Positions 1 through 11,662 are shown, counted from the stretch's first letter. The stretch is DNA of 64,000 nucleotides from Haloglycomyces albus DSM 45210 (GCF_000527155.1 NZ_AZUQ01000001.1:2043615-2107614); one strand, 5' to 3'. Numbers and translations are program-made. Notes: generated by a model not told the origin, from the letters alone.

Positions 1-2
1 AG

Positions 3-2003
3 TTGGACTACCAGGACGTATCGCCGCGCCAGATGACGTCGGTGGCCACGGCCCTGGTTCCCTTCCTGGAGCACGACGACGCCAACCGCGCCCTGATGGG
101 TGCCAACATGCAGCGTCAGGCCGTGCCGCTGATCCAGCCCGAAGCGCCCATCGTCGGTACCGGTATGGAATACCGCGCCGCCGTGGACGCCGGTGACGTC
201 GTGGTGGCGGAAGCCGACGGAGTCGTCGAAGAAGCCAGCGCGGACTACATCACGGTGGTTCAAGACGACGGAATGCGGCGTACGTACCTGCTGCACAAGT
301 TCCGCCGCTCGAACGCCGGTTCCTGCATCAACCAGATCCCCGTCGTCACCGAGGGACAGCAGGTTGAGGCGGGGCAGCCGATCGCGGACGGACCGTCCAC
401 CGATAAAGGTGAGATGGCGCTGGGTAAGAACCTCTTGGTCGCCTTCACCTCGTGGGAAGGTCAAAACTTCGAAGACGCCATCGTGTTGTCGTCGCGGCTG
501 GTGGAAGAGGACGTACTCACCTCGGTTCACATCGATGAACACGAGGTCGACGCCCGTGACACCAAGTTGGGACCGGAGGAGATCACCCGCGATATCCCCA
601 ACGTGAGCGAAGAAATGCTCTCCGACCTGGACGAACGCGGTATCATTCGCATCGGTGCCGAAGTCAACGACGGCGACATTCTCGTCGGTAAGGTCACGCC
701 CAAGGGTGAGACCGAATTGACTCCGGAAGAGCGCCTGCTGCGCGCCATCTTCGGAGAGAAGGCCCGTGAGGTTCGGGACACGTCTCTGAAGGTTCCGCAC
801 GGTGAAACCGGTACCGTCATCGGGGTTCGGACCTTCAGCCGTGAAGACGGCGATGAACTCTCCCCAGGAGTCAACGACCTGGTGCGCGTCTACATCGCCC
901 AGAAGCGCAAGATCGGCGTCGGTGACAAGCTGGCCGGTCGTCACGGTAACAAGGGTGTTATTTCCAAGGTGGTTCCCGCCGAGGACATGCCGTTCCTCGC
1001 CGACGGAACGCCGGTGGACATTCTGCTGAACCCCATGGGTGTGCCCGGTCGTATGAACATCGGGCAGGTTTTGGAAGTGCACCTGGGTTGGGCCGCGAAG
1101 GTCGGGTGGAAGCTCGACGGCTTCGACGAAGCCTGGCAGCAGGCGTTGCGCGACATCGGAGCGGACGAACATCCGGCCGGTACTCCGGTCGGCACTCCGG
1201 TGTTCGACGGGACCAACCCCGACGAAGTGCAGGGAATCCTCGCCAACACGCATCCGGACCGCAACGGGGACCGACTGGTCGCTCCCAGCGGTAAGGCGGA
1301 GCTGTTCGACGGTCGCACCGGCGAACCGTTCCCGGATCCGATCAGCGTGGGCTACATGTACATCTTGAAGCTCAACCACATGGTTGACGACAAGATCCAC
1401 GCCCGTTCGACCGGACCGTACTCGATGATTACGCAGCAGCCCTTGGGTGGTAAGGCGCAGTTCGGTGGACAGCGCTTCGGTGAAATGGAGTGCTGGGCCA
1501 TGCAGGCGTACGGCGCGGCCTATGCTCTGCAGGAACTGTTGACCATCAAGTCGGACGACGTGGTCGGTCGAGTCAAGGTCTACGAGGCCGTGGTCAAGGG
1601 CGAGAACGTACCGGAGCCGGGTATTCCCGAATCGTTCAAGGTGCTGCTGAAGGAACTGCAGTCACTGTGCTTGAACGTTGAGGTACTGTCGGCGGACGGT
1701 ACCCCGATTCAGATGGCCGACAACGATGATGAGGTCTTCCGCGCGGCTGAGGAGCTGGGTATCGACCTGTCACACGACGAGCCGGCCACGGCTGAATACG
1801 ATTCCGGTTCATCGGAATCCTCACAGGGCAGCTCTGCGCAGCCGGCCGGCGGTTCACCCGGTCTGGGCGGCTCCGCGCTGGGCGAGGTTCTGGGGGATGC
1901 CGGATTGGGCAATTTGGCTTCCGGTGGCCTCGGCGATGTTTTCAGTAGCGGCTCCTCGGAGGGCGGTTCACTGGGTAACGATCAACTCGGGGACAACAAG
2001 TAG
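3..2003 (+). CDS. rpoB: RNA polymerase beta subunit (partial, C-terminal part)
   Basis: The beta subunit forms part of the catalytic core of RNA polymerase. The frame is already open at the left edge, so the N-terminal part, including the rifampicin-binding cluster, lies outside the window. The remaining 666 residues carry family hallmarks: [11 protein letters not shown] near residue 33, [11 protein letters not shown] near 310 and [18 protein letters not shown] near 480. Normal homologues end close to LGIDLSHDE (about residue 593). Here the protein continues for 73 residues rich in Gly, Ser, Asn and acidic residues, with no stop until 2001-2003. It is followed at 106 bp by rpoC on the same strand. 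Identity is certain; the role of the tail is unknown. Confidence 0.98.
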   Translation: MDYQDVSPRQMTSVATALVPFLEHDDANRALMGANMQRQAVPLIQPEAPIVGTGMEYRAAVDAGDVVVAEADGVVEEASADYITVVQDDGMRRTYLLHKFRRSNAGSCINQIPVVTEGQQVEAGQPIADGPSTDKGEMALGKNLLVAFTSWEGQNFEDAIVLSSRLVEEDVLTSVHIDEHEVDARDTKLGPEEITRDIPNVSEEMLSDLDERGIIRIGAEVNDGDILVGKVTPKGETELTPEERLLRAIFGEKAREVRDTSLKVPHGETGTVIGVRTFSREDGDELSPGVNDLVRVYIAQKRKIGVGDKLAGRHGNKGVISKVVPAEDMPFLADGTPVDILLNPMGVPGRMNIGQVLEVHLGWAAKVGWKLDGFDEAWQQALRDIGADEHPAGTPVGTPVFDGTNPDEVQGILANTHPDRNGDRLVAPSGKAELFDGRTGEPFPDPISVGYMYILKLNHMVDDKIHARSTGPYSMITQQPLGGKAQFGGQRFGEMECWAMQAYGAAYALQELLTIKSDDVVGRVKVYEAVVKGENVPEPGIPESFKVLLKELQSLCLNVEVLSADGTPIQMADNDDEVFRAAEELGIDLSHDEPATAEYDSGSSESSQGSSAQPAGGSPGLGGSALGEVLGDAGLGNLASGGLGDVFSSGSSEGGSLGNDQLGDNK

Positions 2004-2050
2004 CCATTGACGTCGAGTGGGGGCCGTTGGCCCCCGCCCACGTCCCGTCC

Positions 2051-2103
2051 GAATATCTTGCTTGCGCAAGATCTTTATATAGGATCTTTATATAAGGGGA
2101 AGA
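2051..2103 (+). promoter_or_regulatory. rpoB-rpoC spacer: hairpin, tandem 12-mers and rpoC ribosome binding site
   Basis: A 7-bp stem (ATCTTGC 2055-2061 / GCAAGAT 2066-2072, loop TTGC) overlaps the first of two identical 12-mers, GATCTTTATATA, at 2070-2081 and 2083-2094 (period 13). The second runs into the purine-rich binding site AAGGGGAAGAG before the GTG start of rpoC. The AT-rich tract stands out from its surroundings. It may be an mRNA-processing site, a weak promoter or an attenuator; the sequence does not decide which. Confidence 0.45.
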
Positions 2104-2109
2104 GTTTAA

Positions 2110-5100
2110 GTGCTCGACGTCAACTTCTTCGATAAGTTGAAGATCGGTCTGGCGACCGCCGAGGACATTCGCCAATGGTCGCACGGTGAGGTCAAAAAAC
2201 CCGAAACCATCAACTACCGCACCCTGAAGCCGGAGAAGGACGGTCTTTTCTGCGAAAAGATCTTCGGTCCCACTCGTGACTGGGAGTGCTACTGCGGTAA
2301 GTACAAGCGCATCCGCTATAAGGGCATCATCTGTGAGCGCTGTGGTGTCGAGGTGACCCGTTCCAAGGTCCGGCGTGAGCGCATGGGCCACATCGAACTG
2401 GCCGCTCCCGTCACCCACATCTGGTACTTCAAGGGAGTGCCAAGCCGTCTCGGTTACCTGCTTGACCTGGCTCCAAAGGACCTGGAAAAGATCATCTACT
2501 TCGCCGCCTTCGTCATCACCGAGGTGGACGAAGAGGCCCGACAGCGTGATCTGCCGACTCTGGAAAACGAGATCGTAGCCGAGAAGCGTGCCATGGAGAA
2601 GCAGCGCGACGAGGCCATCGCCAATCGTGGTTCGCAGTTGGAGGCCGACATGGCCGAACTCGAGTCCGAGGGAGCGCGTGCCGACGTCCGCCGTAAGACC
2701 AAGGACGCCGGAGAGCGCGAGATGCGCCAGATCCGCGATAAGGCACAGCGGGAGATCGATCGCCTGGACGAGGTTATGGACATGTTCCGTAAGCTCGAAG
2801 TGCGCCAGCTGGTCGGCGACGACATGCTGTACCGCGAATTGGATCTTCGCTTCGGCGAATACTTCAAGGGCGGCATGGGCGCTGAGGCCATTTACTCGCT
2901 GCTGGAGCGTCTTGACCTGGACGCCGAGGCCGAGTCGTTGCGCGACGTCATCGCCACCGGTAAGGGACAGAAGAAACTGCGTGCTCTCAAGCGCCTGAAG
3001 GTGGTGGCCTCGTTCCAGGCCACGGGTAACTCTCCGCTGGGCATGGTGCTGGATTCGGTACCGGTCATTCCGCCGGAGCTGCGCCCCATGGTGCAGTTGG
3101 ACGGTGGTCGATTCGCTACCGCCGACCTCAATGACCTGTACCGTCGTGTCATCAACCGCAACAACCGTCTGAAGCGGCTCATCGATCTGGGAGCACCCGA
3201 GATCATCGTCGCCAACGAAAAGCGTATGTTGCAGGAATCGGTGGACGCCCTGTTCGACAACGGACGTCGCGGTCGTCCGGTTACCGGACCGGGTAACCGT
3301 CCGCTGAAGTCCTTGTCCGACATGCTGAAAGGTAAGCAGGGACGTTTCCGTCAGAACCTGTTGGGTAAGCGTGTGGACTACTCCGGTCGTTCGGTGATCG
3401 TGGTCGGTCCGCAGCTGAAGCTGCACCAGTGCGGTCTCCCCAAGCAGATGGCGCTGGAGCTGTTCAAGCCCTTCGTCATGAAACGTCTGGTGGACCTCAA
3501 CCACGCCCAGAACATCAAGAGCGCCAAGCGCATGGTGGAAAGGGCCCGTCCGGTCGTGTGGGACGTCCTTGAAGAGGTCATCGCCGAACACCCGGTGATG
3601 CTCAACCGTGCTCCCACGCTGCACCGTCTCGGTATTCAGGCCTTTGAACCACAGTTGGTCGAAGGTAAGGCCATTCAGCTGCACCCGCTCGTATGTACGG
3701 CGTTCAACGCCGACTTCGACGGTGACCAGATGGCCGTCCACGTACCGCTGTCGGCCGAGGCTCAGGCGGAGGCGCGCATTCTCATGCTCGCGTCCAACAA
3801 CATTCTGAAGCCGTCCGACGGTAAACCGGTCGCTCTGCCGACTCAGGACCAGATCATCGGTCTGTACTACCTGAGCCACCAGGAAGACGAGGCTACCGGC
3901 GCCGGTCGCGCCTTTGCCTCCGTTTCCGAGGCCATCATGGCTTACGACCGTGGTGAACTGAACATTCAGGCACCGGTGAAGATCCGCCTGACGGAGCTTC
4001 CCGGAGTGGACAACGGCCCTGCGGAGGAATGGCAGGCTCCCGAGGATTGGCAGCCTGGACTTCCCGCCGTCGTGAGTACCACTCTCGGGCGTGTGTTCCT
4101 GAACGACTGCCTGCCTCCGAACTTCCGTTTCATCAACTATGAGATTCGGAAGGGTCAGCTCTCGGACGTCATTTACGATCTGTCCGAGCACTACTCGAAG
4201 GTCGAGCTCGGTGCCTGCCTGGACGCCCTGAAGACGTACGGCTTCAAGTGGGCCGGTTGGTCGGGTGTCACCATCGGTATCGACGACGTCGTTCCGCCGG
4301 CGCACAAGGAAGAGATTCTCGGCCGTTACGACGCCGACGCCGCCAAGATCGACAAGCAGTACAACCGTGGTTTGATGACCGCCGAAGAGCGGCGTGGTGA
4401 ACTCACCGAGATCTGGACCAAGGCGACGTCCGAGGTCATGGACGATCTGGACAAGACCCTGACGACCGATAATCCGCTCTGGCAGATGATCAACTCCGGA
4501 GCGCGCGGTAACATGCTGCAGCTGCGGCAGATCGCCGGTATCCGTGGTCTGGTGGCCAACCCGAAGGGTGAGATCATTCCGACTCCGATTAAGTCGTCTC
4601 TGCGCGAGGGCTTGACGGTGCTGGAGTACTTCATTTCCACGCACGGTTCCCGTAAGGGTCTGGCCGACACGGCTCTCCGTACCGCGGACTCCGGTTACCT
4701 GACTCGTCGTCTCGTGGACGTCTCTCAGGACGTCATTGTTCGGGAAGAGGACTGCGGAACCGATCGCGGTCAGGAATTCGAGATCGCCACTGAGATCGAC
4801 GGCAAGGTCATCCCGTCCGAGATCAATGAGATTTCGGTCGACGCCCGGTCGCTCGCGACCGACGCCACTGCCGACGGCCAGGTCGTTCTGCCGCGGAACT
4901 CCGCGGTCACCAACGACCGTATCGCCGAAATGATCGCCGGCGGCGTCAAGAAGGTCAAGGTGCGGTCGGTTCTGACCTGCGAATCCCGTCAAGGGGTATG
5001 TGCTCTCTGCTATGGACGTTCCATGCCGACCGGTACGAAGGTCGACCTGGGTGAAGCGGTCGGTATCATCGCCGCGCAGTCCATCGGTGAGCCCGGTACT

Positions 5101-5994
5101 CAGCTGACGATGCGTACCTTCCACACCGGTGGTGTGGCCGGGGACGACATCACGCAGGGTCTACCGCGTGTCGCGGAGGTCTTCGAAGCCCGTATTCCGA
5201 AGGGTAAGGCGCCCATCGCCGAATCCAGCGGTACGGTTCGCATTGAAGACGCCGAGAAGAGTCGCAAGATCGTCATCACTCCGGACGACGGTTCCGAAGA
5301 GGTCGTCGTGGACAAGGTTCCGCGTCGTCTCCGCCTGCGCTACCACGACGGAGACCACGTCACCGTCGGGGAGAAGCTGGTGGAAGGTGCCATCGACCCG
5401 CACGAACTGCTGCGTGTACTGGGACCCCGTCAGGTGCAGCGTCACCTGGTGGAGGAAATCCAGAACGTCTACCGTTCGCAGGGTGTGCAGATCCACGACA
5501 AACACATCGAGATCATTGTGCGCCAGATGATCAAGCGCATTACGATCATCGATTCCGGTACGTCGGAATTCCTTCCGGGCTCCTTGGTGGACCGGCTGGA
5601 GTTCAACGAGGTCAACCGGAGTTTGATCGAAAACGGTGGCGAACCGGCTTCGGGCCGTCCGCAGCTGATGGGTATTACCAAGGCCTCCTTGGCGACCGAG
5701 TCGTGGCTCTCGGCGGCCTCCTTCCAGGAGACCACTCGAGTACTGACCGAGGCGGCCATTTCCGGCAAGTCCGATGCGCTTATGGGACTCAAGGAGAACG
5801 TCATCCTCGGTAAGCTCATCCCGGCCGGTACCGGGTTGCCGCACTACCGCAATGTGTCGGTGGAACCGTCCGCTGAGGCGAAGGCGGCCGTGTACAGTCT
5901 CGGAGGTTACGAGGACAATGCGGCTCCGACCTTCTCCTACGGCGGCGGTGCCGCGGTCAGTCTGGAAGACTCGTATGATCTGGGGACTTACTGA
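2110..5994 (+). CDS. rpoC: RNA polymerase beta' subunit
   Basis: The beta' subunit carries the catalytic magnesium site of RNA polymerase. The 1294-residue length is normal for Actinobacteria. Zinc site 1 is visible as C60, C62, C75 and C78. The catalytic loop NADFDGDQ begins near residue 533. The second zinc site [11 protein letters not shown] lies near residue 957, and the conserved [16 protein letters not shown] segment follows. Translation starts at GTG 2110, which is preceded by a good purine-rich binding site. It is co-transcribed with rpoB and followed by an intrinsic terminator. No oddities were seen in the body of the protein. Confidence 0.99.
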   Translation: MLDVNFFDKLKIGLATAEDIRQWSHGEVKKPETINYRTLKPEKDGLFCEKIFGPTRDWECYCGKYKRIRYKGIICERCGVEVTRSKVRRERMGHIELAAPVTHIWYFKGVPSRLGYLLDLAPKDLEKIIYFAAFVITEVDEEARQRDLPTLENEIVAEKRAMEKQRDEAIANRGSQLEADMAELESEGARADVRRKTKDAGEREMRQIRDKAQREIDRLDEVMDMFRKLEVRQLVGDDMLYRELDLRFGEYFKGGMGAEAIYSLLERLDLDAEAESLRDVIATGKGQKKLRALKRLKVVASFQATGNSPLGMVLDSVPVIPPELRPMVQLDGGRFATADLNDLYRRVINRNNRLKRLIDLGAPEIIVANEKRMLQESVDALFDNGRRGRPVTGPGNRPLKSLSDMLKGKQGRFRQNLLGKRVDYSGRSVIVVGPQLKLHQCGLPKQMALELFKPFVMKRLVDLNHAQNIKSAKRMVERARPVVWDVLEEVIAEHPVMLNRAPTLHRLGIQAFEPQLVEGKAIQLHPLVCTAFNADFDGDQMAVHVPLSAEAQAEARILMLASNNILKPSDGKPVALPTQDQIIGLYYLSHQEDEATGAGRAFASVSEAIMAYDRGELNIQAPVKIRLTELPGVDNGPAEEWQAPEDWQPGLPAVVSTTLGRVFLNDCLPPNFRFINYEIRKGQLSDVIYDLSEHYSKVELGACLDALKTYGFKWAGWSGVTIGIDDVVPPAHKEEILGRYDADAAKIDKQYNRGLMTAEERRGELTEIWTKATSEVMDDLDKTLTTDNPLWQMINSGARGNMLQLRQIAGIRGLVANPKGEIIPTPIKSSLREGLTVLEYFISTHGSRKGLADTALRTADSGYLTRRLVDVSQDVIVREEDCGTDRGQEFEIATEIDGKVIPSEINEISVDARSLATDATADGQVVLPRNSAVTNDRIAEMIAGGVKKVKVRSVLTCESRQGVCALCYGRSMPTGTKVDLGEAVGIIAAQSIGEPGTQLTMRTFHTGGVAGDDITQGLPRVAEVFEARIPKGKAPIAESSGTVRIEDAEKSRKIVITPDDGSEEVVVDKVPRRLRLRYHDGDHVTVGEKLVEGAIDPHELLRVLGPRQVQRHLVEEIQNVYRSQGVQIHDKHIEIIVRQMIKRITIIDSGTSEFLPGSLVDRLEFNEVNRSLIENGGEPASGRPQLMGITKASLATESWLSAASFQETTRVLTEAAISGKSDALMGLKENVILGKLIPAGTGLPHYRNVSVEPSAEAKAAVYSLGGYEDNAAPTFSYGGGAAVSLEDSYDLGTY

Positions 5995-6013
5995 CTGACC
6001 TAATGTCAATCTG

Positions 6014-6049
6014 AAAGTGGGTGGGCGCGAACGCGCCCACCCACTTTTT
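6014..6049 (+). terminator. intrinsic terminator after rpoC
   Basis: A 16-bp perfect stem (AAAGTGGGTGGGCGCG 6014-6029, AA loop, matching arm from 6032) is followed by a run of Ts. It ends the rpoBC transcript and separates it from the convergent gene at 6088. Confidence 0.93.
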
Positions 6050-6087
6050 GCTTTCTTATTGAACTGTTCGGTTCGGTCTTTCTCTAC

Positions 6088-6795
6088 CTACTCTCTGGCC
6101 TTGAACTGCACCATATTCCGCAGTTCTTTATGCTGGTACTCGACGCCGCGTTCAAACTCGGTGACGAGATCCTCGTCGGCGTTGTCGGGAAGGGCGGCTA
6201 CCGTGAGGACCATATAACGACCGCCGCCTCCGACGTGATTGATGAATGTCGCGCCCTCCAGCTTTTCGGAGGAACAGTCGCCGTAATGCCACGTCGGATC
6301 GTCTTCATTGGTCTTCATACCGTCACGTAGGAACTCGCGGCTGGCGGCGGCACCGTCGTCACTGTCGAATTCAAAGAGCCACGTACACATTCGCCCATTG
6401 ATGTCTCCATGCGTGAACATGGCCTCCACTCCGTACATGCAGCCGTGATTAGCGAGGTAATCCTCGCGGTAGTCATCGGAAACCGCGTTGCTGCATTGGT
6501 CGTGATCGGACTTTTCCACGAAATTGATCACGCCGACGGTCGTTTCGCCTCTTTCTTTGCCGCGTAGGCTCACCGTCTCTCCAGGTTCGAAATGAAACAC
6601 CTCTTCAGCGGTGAATTCCCGATCGATGTCGCCGGAGCCGTTAAAGGGGTTGGCGAAACCTCGTTCGCCCATGGTGTACCACGTTACGACCAAAGCGCCG
6701 GTGACCACCAGGGTCAATAGGAGAGCAACCAGGGACTTGACGTGGGTTGGGGTATTCCTGTCGCCTTGCGACGGGGGGTCTTCATTTACGGACAT
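6088..6795 (-). CDS. hypothetical single-pass membrane protein
   Basis: The 235-residue product was not recognised. The N-terminus is hydrophilic (SVNEDPPSQGDRNTP), followed by one transmembrane segment at about residues 20-41 (SLVALLLTLVVTGALVVTWY). A soluble domain of about 190 residues then probably lies outside the membrane. That domain has four cysteines (CSNAV, HGCMYG, GRMCTW, GDCSSE) that could form two disulfides. The ATG start is preceded by GGGAG at a normal distance. It is convergent with rpoC, with the terminator between them. The fold resembles anchored secreted proteins of unknown function common in actinomycetes; no function is proposed. Confidence 0.8.
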   Translation of the reverse strand: MSVNEDPPSQGDRNTPTHVKSLVALLLTLVVTGALVVTWYTMGERGFANPFNGSGDIDREFTAEEVFHFEPGETVSLRGKERGETTVGVINFVEKSDHDQCSNAVSDDYREDYLANHGCMYGVEAMFTHGDINGRMCTWLFEFDSDDGAAASREFLRDGMKTNEDDPTWHYGDCSSEKLEGATFINHVGGGGRYMVLTVAALPDNADEDLVTEFERGVEYQHKELRNMVQFKARE

Positions 6796-7495
6796 CTGTG
6801 GATCTCCCGTGCATTTTCGGGGCCGGTCCTCCTGGAGGGCAGTAAGAAGGCAGGGGCCAGGCCGGTCTTCCTCATATATTCATCCGCTGCGGGGAGCGGA
6901 ATCCAATTTCGATGGGAACGAGCGAGTGTCGAGTGCCGACCTCACACGTTCTCTGTACGGATCCCTCGGGGACCTCATTATGTCCAAAGGAACCGGGCAC
7001 ACCCGATTGAATCCGGCAATCTCCGCGAAAGCCGGTAGAACCGAATCAATCAGGCAACACCAAACTAGTCAAACGCCGCCACCCGCAGCCGTGCCGAGAT
7101 AATCGACAGGGCGCGGGGCAGGCCGACCGTTCCCGTCGGGAGACGTTCCGGGGCCCGGGCTCTACCGTCCCGGCACCGTGGAAGCCTGTCGGCCGCCGCG
7201 ATTACCGCCTTGGGGAAGGCGGGTGGAGTACAAACCGGCTCCCTGAGATTCGGTTCGTGCAGAACGGATTCTCAATGGGCTATGGTGTCGGCTCATAGCC
7301 TTTGGCGTTTGTCCCAGTCCTTGGCGCAATGTCCTTTTTCGCCTTTGGAACGAATATCATTGTAAGGGTTTAGATCCGGTTCGTATAGTCCATGTCTAGA
7401 TGTGCCCAACTGGAAATATTGCAGACAATTGAAGTGGTGGTGCGGTGCTGAGGCGTTACGCGGACGTTTAGCGGGGTTTTCGCACTGGACTGGCG
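6796..7495. other. 700-bp intergenic stretch without a supported gene
   Basis: No open frame here has both a plausible start and coding character. The only clear structure is a 7-bp hairpin, GGCTATG 7278-7284 / CATAGCC 7294-7300. The divergent genes at 6088 and 7496 must take their promoters from this region, but no convincing -35/-10 pair was identified. Confidence 0.5.
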
Positions 7496-7900
7496 ATGCG
7501 GCAACGGGGATGGCAACATGGGGGTGTGTATGAATCACCCGTCTCCCAGGCTCCGTCGGTATCTCCGGGGCGACATCCGAACGACCCCGAACCGGTCCTG
7601 AACACCAAGATTCTCGCGGCGCAGTCGTTGTCGATGATCGCGGTCGTTCTGTCCCCGCTGGTCGGTGGTTTCTTTGCCGCCACGGTGGCATTGCAGCTGG
7701 TGAGGCAAGGAGAGAAGGACGTACGCGATTCAGACGGTTTCATGCTCGGAGGAGGCCGGGTCGCTCGGATTCGACGCCGCGCGAAGCTGGCATTGGGCGT
7801 CTCGACCATTGCCGCCGTATTCGCCGTGTGCGTCGTGGTATTGTGGTTGCTTCAATCACTTTTGAGCGAGGGGGCCTCGTTCGGCGGCGACACCGTTTAG
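7496..7900 (+). CDS. small membrane protein with two transmembrane segments
   Basis: The 134-residue product has a proline-rich cytosolic N-terminus. Two hydrophobic helices follow (about 41-66, ILAAQSLSMIAVVLSPLVGG; and about 97-121, LALGVSTIAAVFAVCVVVLW), separated by a basic loop. The layout resembles small two-helix actinobacterial membrane proteins, but the family was not recognised. The start is uncertain: ATG 7496 gives the longest frame, while in-frame GTG 7526 would give a 124-residue product starting VYESPVS. Neither has a strong binding site. It stands alone between long non-coding regions. Confidence 0.6.
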   Translation: MRQRGWQHGGVYESPVSQAPSVSPGRHPNDPEPVLNTKILAAQSLSMIAVVLSPLVGGFFAATVALQLVRQGEKDVRDSDGFMLGGGRVARIRRRAKLALGVSTIAAVFAVCVVVLWLLQSLLSEGASFGGDTV

Positions 7901-8686
7901 CCGTCGTAGTCGATTCCGGGCAAGCGGCCGTATTTCGGAATTTCGAGGCCTGCGTTCCGCCCCGCCACGCTGGCGGAATACCGGCAATACAGTGGCCTCC
8001 CTCATGTCCTCCCCGCTTCGTGACCGCAAGTCAGATGAGGTAAGATAGTCCCGGTTTAGGCTGGAATTCTGCCTTGAATAATGAGCCCGCTGTGATAGGT
8101 CCTACGACCGAATCCGTGGGAATTTATTCCATTGCGATCGGTGGTTAAACTACCTAGACTCTTCCCTTGTGCTTGGACACCGCGTCTTGCGGCATGACGG
8201 CCCTGTCTACTCCGGCAGCTTGGTCTTCGTGAGTGCCAGGCCAGGTTGCGTGCCTGTCCCAATGACGTGTCACTGGGATGATGTCATCGGCACGCACGCC
8301 GCCCGCTGATGGATGCGATCGCATGATCGCCGATATCCATGCGGGGTTCGGCTCTTGGGCCGAACAATAGCCGTGGGGCTCCGAGGAATGCCACTGTCGT
8401 GTGGAAACAACCACACGCCTTGGGTGCCGTCGGTCCGGACTGAGGTCGCGACCGATGCGCCCGTGGAAATCGGACACGTCTGCCGAGAGTGAATACTTTG
8501 GGCTTTGACCGGAGAGACGTGACACGCCCGAGTGCGGGGGCGGGAACGTACAGCATAAATGCTGAATGCGATGACATCGAAGCCACTTCGGTGGTTGCCC
8601 AGGAACGTAACCATTCGCCGAGCATGCGATGACTTGAACGGGTCACAGTGTGCTTTGCGACCGTTGCAGTAGAGGAGATTGGCTTA
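7901..8686. other. long non-coding region upstream of the str operon
   Basis: The 786 bp before rpsL hold no convincing gene; open frames here lack coding character. Several inverted repeats are present: the nested palindrome at 8247-8296 (separate entry), GTTCGGC 8346-8352 / GCCGAAC 8359-8365, and CGTGTGG 8398-8404 / CCACACG 8411-8417. The str operon promoter and leader must lie here, but no consensus -35/-10 pair could be fixed. Confidence 0.55.
8247..8296. promoter_or_regulatory. nested palindrome upstream of rpsL
   Basis: The outer arms TGCGTGCC (8247-8254) and GGCACGCA (8289-8296) enclose a second near-perfect palindrome, TCCCAaTGACGTGTCAcTGGGA (8257-8278). Both layers share roughly one axis, so the 50 nt can form a two-tier hairpin as RNA or present a double operator as DNA. 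It sits about 390 bp before the rpsL start. Confidence 0.4.
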
Positions 8687-9061
8687 ATGCCAACAATTCA
8701 ACAGCTGGTTCGGAAAGGCCGTCAGGCCAAGGCCGGCAAAAACAAGACGCCCGCGCTGAAGGGTAGTCCTCAGCGTCGCGGTGTATGCACTCGTGTGTAC
8801 ACGACCACGCCGAAGAAGCCGAACTCGGCCATGCGTAAGGTCGCTCGTGTCCGTCTCATGAGTGGCATCGAAGTTACCGCTTACATCCCAGGTGTCGGTC
8901 ACAACCTCCAGGAGCACTCCATCGTGCTCGTCCGTGGTGGTCGTGTCCGTGACCTTCCCGGTGTTCGTTACAAGATCGTGCGCGGCGCACTTGACACCCA
9001 GGGTGTTCGTGACCGCAAGCAGGCCCGCAGCCGTTACGGAGCCAAGAAGGAGAAGAAGTAA
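8687..9061 (+). CDS. rpsL: 30S ribosomal protein S12
   Basis: S12 sits at the decoding centre of the 30S subunit. The 124-residue protein starts [12 protein letters not shown], the usual family start, with AGAGGAGAT just upstream. An open frame extends 13 codons further but has no binding site. The streptomycin-region motif [17 protein letters not shown] and the loop [11 protein letters not shown] are intact, with the wild-type lysines, so nothing suggests streptomycin resistance. It is the first gene of the str operon, and rpsG follows after 3 bp. Confidence 0.98.
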   Translation: MPTIQQLVRKGRQAKAGKNKTPALKGSPQRRGVCTRVYTTTPKKPNSAMRKVARVRLMSGIEVTAYIPGVGHNLQEHSIVLVRGGRVRDLPGVRYKIVRGALDTQGVRDRKQARSRYGAKKEKK

Positions 9062-9064
9062 CCG

Positions 9065-9535
9065 ATGCCACGTAAAGGCCCAGCGCCCCGTCGGCCCCTG
9101 ACAGCCGACCCCGTACACAATTCAGTGCTCGTCACTCAACTTGTCAACAAAGTCTTGAAGGACGGTAAGCGTCGTCTCGCTGAGCGCATCGTCTACGACG
9201 CGCTTGAAGCTACGCGTTCCAAGACCGACGCCGAACCGGTATCGACCCTGAAGAAGGCCCTCGACAACGTCAAGCCGACCCTCGAGGTTCGGTCGCGCCG
9301 TGTCGGTGGTGCCACTTACCAGGTTCCGGTCGAGGTTCGTCCGCAGCGTGCGACGACCCTCGGACTCCGCTGGCTGGTCGGCTTCGCCCGTGACCGTCGC
9401 GAGAAGACCATGGTGGATCGGCTCACCAACGAGATCCTCGACGCTTCCAACGGCCTTGGCGCCGCTGTGAAGAAGCGCGAAGACACCCACAAGATGGCCG
9501 AGTCCAACAAAGCATTCGCCCACTACCGTTGGTAG
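9065..9535 (+). CDS. rpsG: 30S ribosomal protein S7
   Basis: S7 nucleates assembly of the 30S head and contacts tRNA at the exit site. The 156-residue length and the start [20 protein letters not shown] match the family, as does the end NKAFAHYRW. It lies 3 bp after rpsL and 18 bp before fusA in the same transcript. Confidence 0.98.
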   Translation: MPRKGPAPRRPLTADPVHNSVLVTQLVNKVLKDGKRRLAERIVYDALEATRSKTDAEPVSTLKKALDNVKPTLEVRSRRVGGATYQVPVEVRPQRATTLGLRWLVGFARDRREKTMVDRLTNEILDASNGLGAAVKKREDTHKMAESNKAFAHYRW

Positions 9536-9553
9536 TGAGACCAGGAGAGTTCC

Positions 9554-11662
9554 GTGGCTAAAAAAACCAATGCCGCCCTTGAAAAACTGCGTAATATCGG
9601 CATCATGGCACACATCGATGCCGGTAAGACCACTACTACAGAGCGCATTCTCTACTACACCGGTGTGAGCCACAAGATCGGTGAGGTTCACGACGGTGCC
9701 GCCACAATGGACTGGATGGCGCAGGAGCAGGAACGTGGTATCACGATTACCTCCGCTGCGACCAAATGTGAGTGGGACGGCCATGTCATTCAGATTATTG
9801 ACACGCCCGGTCACGTCGACTTCACCGTCGAGGTGGAGCGCTCCCTGCGCGTTCTGGACTCCTCCATCGCCGTTTACGACGCGGTGGCCGGGGTCGAGCC
9901 GCAGACGGAGAACGTGTGGCGTCAAGCCGAGACGTACGGCGTCCCGCGGATGTGCTTCGTTAACAAGATGGACCGCACCGGTGCGGACTTCTACCGCAGC
10001 GTCGCCATGATGGAAGAGCGTCTGGCCGGTTCCAACCCCGTCCCGATTCAGCTGCCCATCGGCTCTGAGTCGGACTTCATCGGGGTTGTCGACCTGGTTG
10101 AGATGGACGCGAAGGTCTGGCGCGGCGAGACCGGTCTCGGGGAAGACTACGAGACCGAGGAGATTCCCGCGGAACTGGCCGACAAGGCCGCCGAGTACCG
10201 CGAGAAGCTGCTGGAAGCGCTGTCGGACCTGGATGACGACTTCGCCATGAAGTATCTCGAAGGCGAAGAGATCACCACCGCGGACATCAAGATGGCCATC
10301 CGCGTGGGAACCACCGGTAACAAGCTCAACCCGGTCATGTGTGGTACCGCGTTCAAGAACAAGGGTGTGCAGCCCTTGCTCGACGCGGTCATCGACTACT
10401 TGCCCTCCCCGCTGGACGTGCCCGCCATTGAGGGCACCAAGTTGGACGGCGAGACCACCATCGAGCGTCACCCGGACGTCAACGAGCCCTTCGCGGCCTT
10501 GGCGTTCAAGATTCAGACCGATAAGCACCTCGGTCGCCTCACTTACGCCCGGATCTACTCCGGTCGTATCGAAGTGGGTAATCAGGTGATGAACTCGACC
10601 AAGTCCAACCGCGAGCGCATCGGTAAGATTTACCAGATGCACGCGAACAAGCGTGAAGAGCGCGGTTACGCCGAAGCGGGCGACATCATCGCCATCCAGG
10701 GTCTGAAGAACACCACGACCGGTGACACTCTGAGCGACTCCAAGGATCAGGTGATTTTGGAATCGATGGTCTTCCCCGAACCGGTCATCGACGTGGCGAT
10801 CGAGCCCAAGTCGAAGGCCGACCAGGAGAAGCTGGGTGCCGCTATTCAGCGTCTGGTGGAAGAAGACCCGACTCTGCGCATTCAGACCGACGAGGAGACC
10901 GGTCAGACCATCTTCTCCGGTATGGGTGAGCTGCAGTTGGACATCCAGGTCGACCGTCTCAAGCGTGAGTTCAACGTGGAAGCCAACATCGGTAAACCAC
11001 AGGTCGCCTACCGTGAGACCATCACCAAGCGGGTGGAAAAGGTTGAATACCTGCACAAGAAGCAGTCCGGTGGTTCGGGTCAGTTCGCCCGCGTCATCGT
11101 CAACCTGGAGCCCAAGGAGATGAAGCCGAACGAGGACGCGGTCTTCGAGTTCGACGATCAGATCACCGGTGGACGCATTCCGCGCGAATTCATCCCGTCG
11201 GTCAAGGAAGGTGCCGAAGCGGCCCTACCCGACGGTGTGCTGGCCGGATATCCGCTCGTTGGCGTCAAGATGGAACTGGCCGACGGTCAGTACCACGATG
11301 TTGACTCGTCGGAAATGGCGTTTAAGATTGCCGGACGCATGGTGCTCAAGGAAGCCGCCAAGCGTGCCAAGCCGACGATCTTGGAACCGATGATGTACGT
11401 CGAGGTCATCACTCCGGAGGAATCCATGGGTGACGTCATCGGTGACATTAACTCCCGTCGCGGTCTCGTTCAGGAAATGGGCGAGCGGGGCAATGACCGT
11501 ACGGTCAAGGCTCTGGTTCCGCTGTCGGAGATGTTCGGTTACGTCGGAGACCTTCGGTCGAAGACTGCCGGTCGTGCGAACTACTCCATGCAGTTCGACA
11601 GCTATGCCGAAGTCCCGGCGAACGTCGCTAAGGAAATTATCGCCAAGGCGACAGGCGAATAA
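9554..11662 (+). CDS. fusA: translation elongation factor G
   Basis: EF-G is the GTPase that drives ribosomal translocation. The 702-residue protein has the P-loop [19 protein letters not shown] near residue 19, DTPGHVDF near residue 83 and NKMD near residue 137. Domains III-V are complete and end with [19 protein letters not shown]. The GTG start at 9554 follows AGGAGAG. A 171-bp structured spacer separates it from tuf. Confidence 0.98.
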   Translation: MAKKTNAALEKLRNIGIMAHIDAGKTTTTERILYYTGVSHKIGEVHDGAATMDWMAQEQERGITITSAATKCEWDGHVIQIIDTPGHVDFTVEVERSLRVLDSSIAVYDAVAGVEPQTENVWRQAETYGVPRMCFVNKMDRTGADFYRSVAMMEERLAGSNPVPIQLPIGSESDFIGVVDLVEMDAKVWRGETGLGEDYETEEIPAELADKAAEYREKLLEALSDLDDDFAMKYLEGEEITTADIKMAIRVGTTGNKLNPVMCGTAFKNKGVQPLLDAVIDYLPSPLDVPAIEGTKLDGETTIERHPDVNEPFAALAFKIQTDKHLGRLTYARIYSGRIEVGNQVMNSTKSNRERIGKIYQMHANKREERGYAEAGDIIAIQGLKNTTTGDTLSDSKDQVILESMVFPEPVIDVAIEPKSKADQEKLGAAIQRLVEEDPTLRIQTDEETGQTIFSGMGELQLDIQVDRLKREFNVEANIGKPQVAYRETITKRVEKVEYLHKKQSGGSGQFARVIVNLEPKEMKPNEDAVFEFDDQITGGRIPREFIPSVKEGAEAALPDGVLAGYPLVGVKMELADGQYHDVDSSEMAFKIAGRMVLKEAAKRAKPTILEPMMYVEVITPEESMGDVIGDINSRRGLVQEMGERGNDRTVKALVPLSEMFGYVGDLRSKTAGRANYSMQFDSYAEVPANVAKEIIAKATGE

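Noticed and set aside
1942-5124. Very long open frame (about 1060 codons) antisense to rpoC
   Set aside because: It mirrors the codon bias of rpoC, has no binding site or recognisable domain, and overlaps an essential gene completely.
6611-7102. Plus-strand frame of 163 codons overlapping the gene at 6088-6795
   Set aside because: Half of it is antisense to a better-supported gene and the rest has no protein character.
8154-8646. Several overlapping minus-strand open frames before rpsL
   Set aside because: They coincide with palindromes, lack binding sites and conserved protein features, and contradict one another.
9122-11056. 644-codon open frame antisense to rpsG and fusA
   Set aside because: Low-information shadow of highly biased codons; no start signal or domain.
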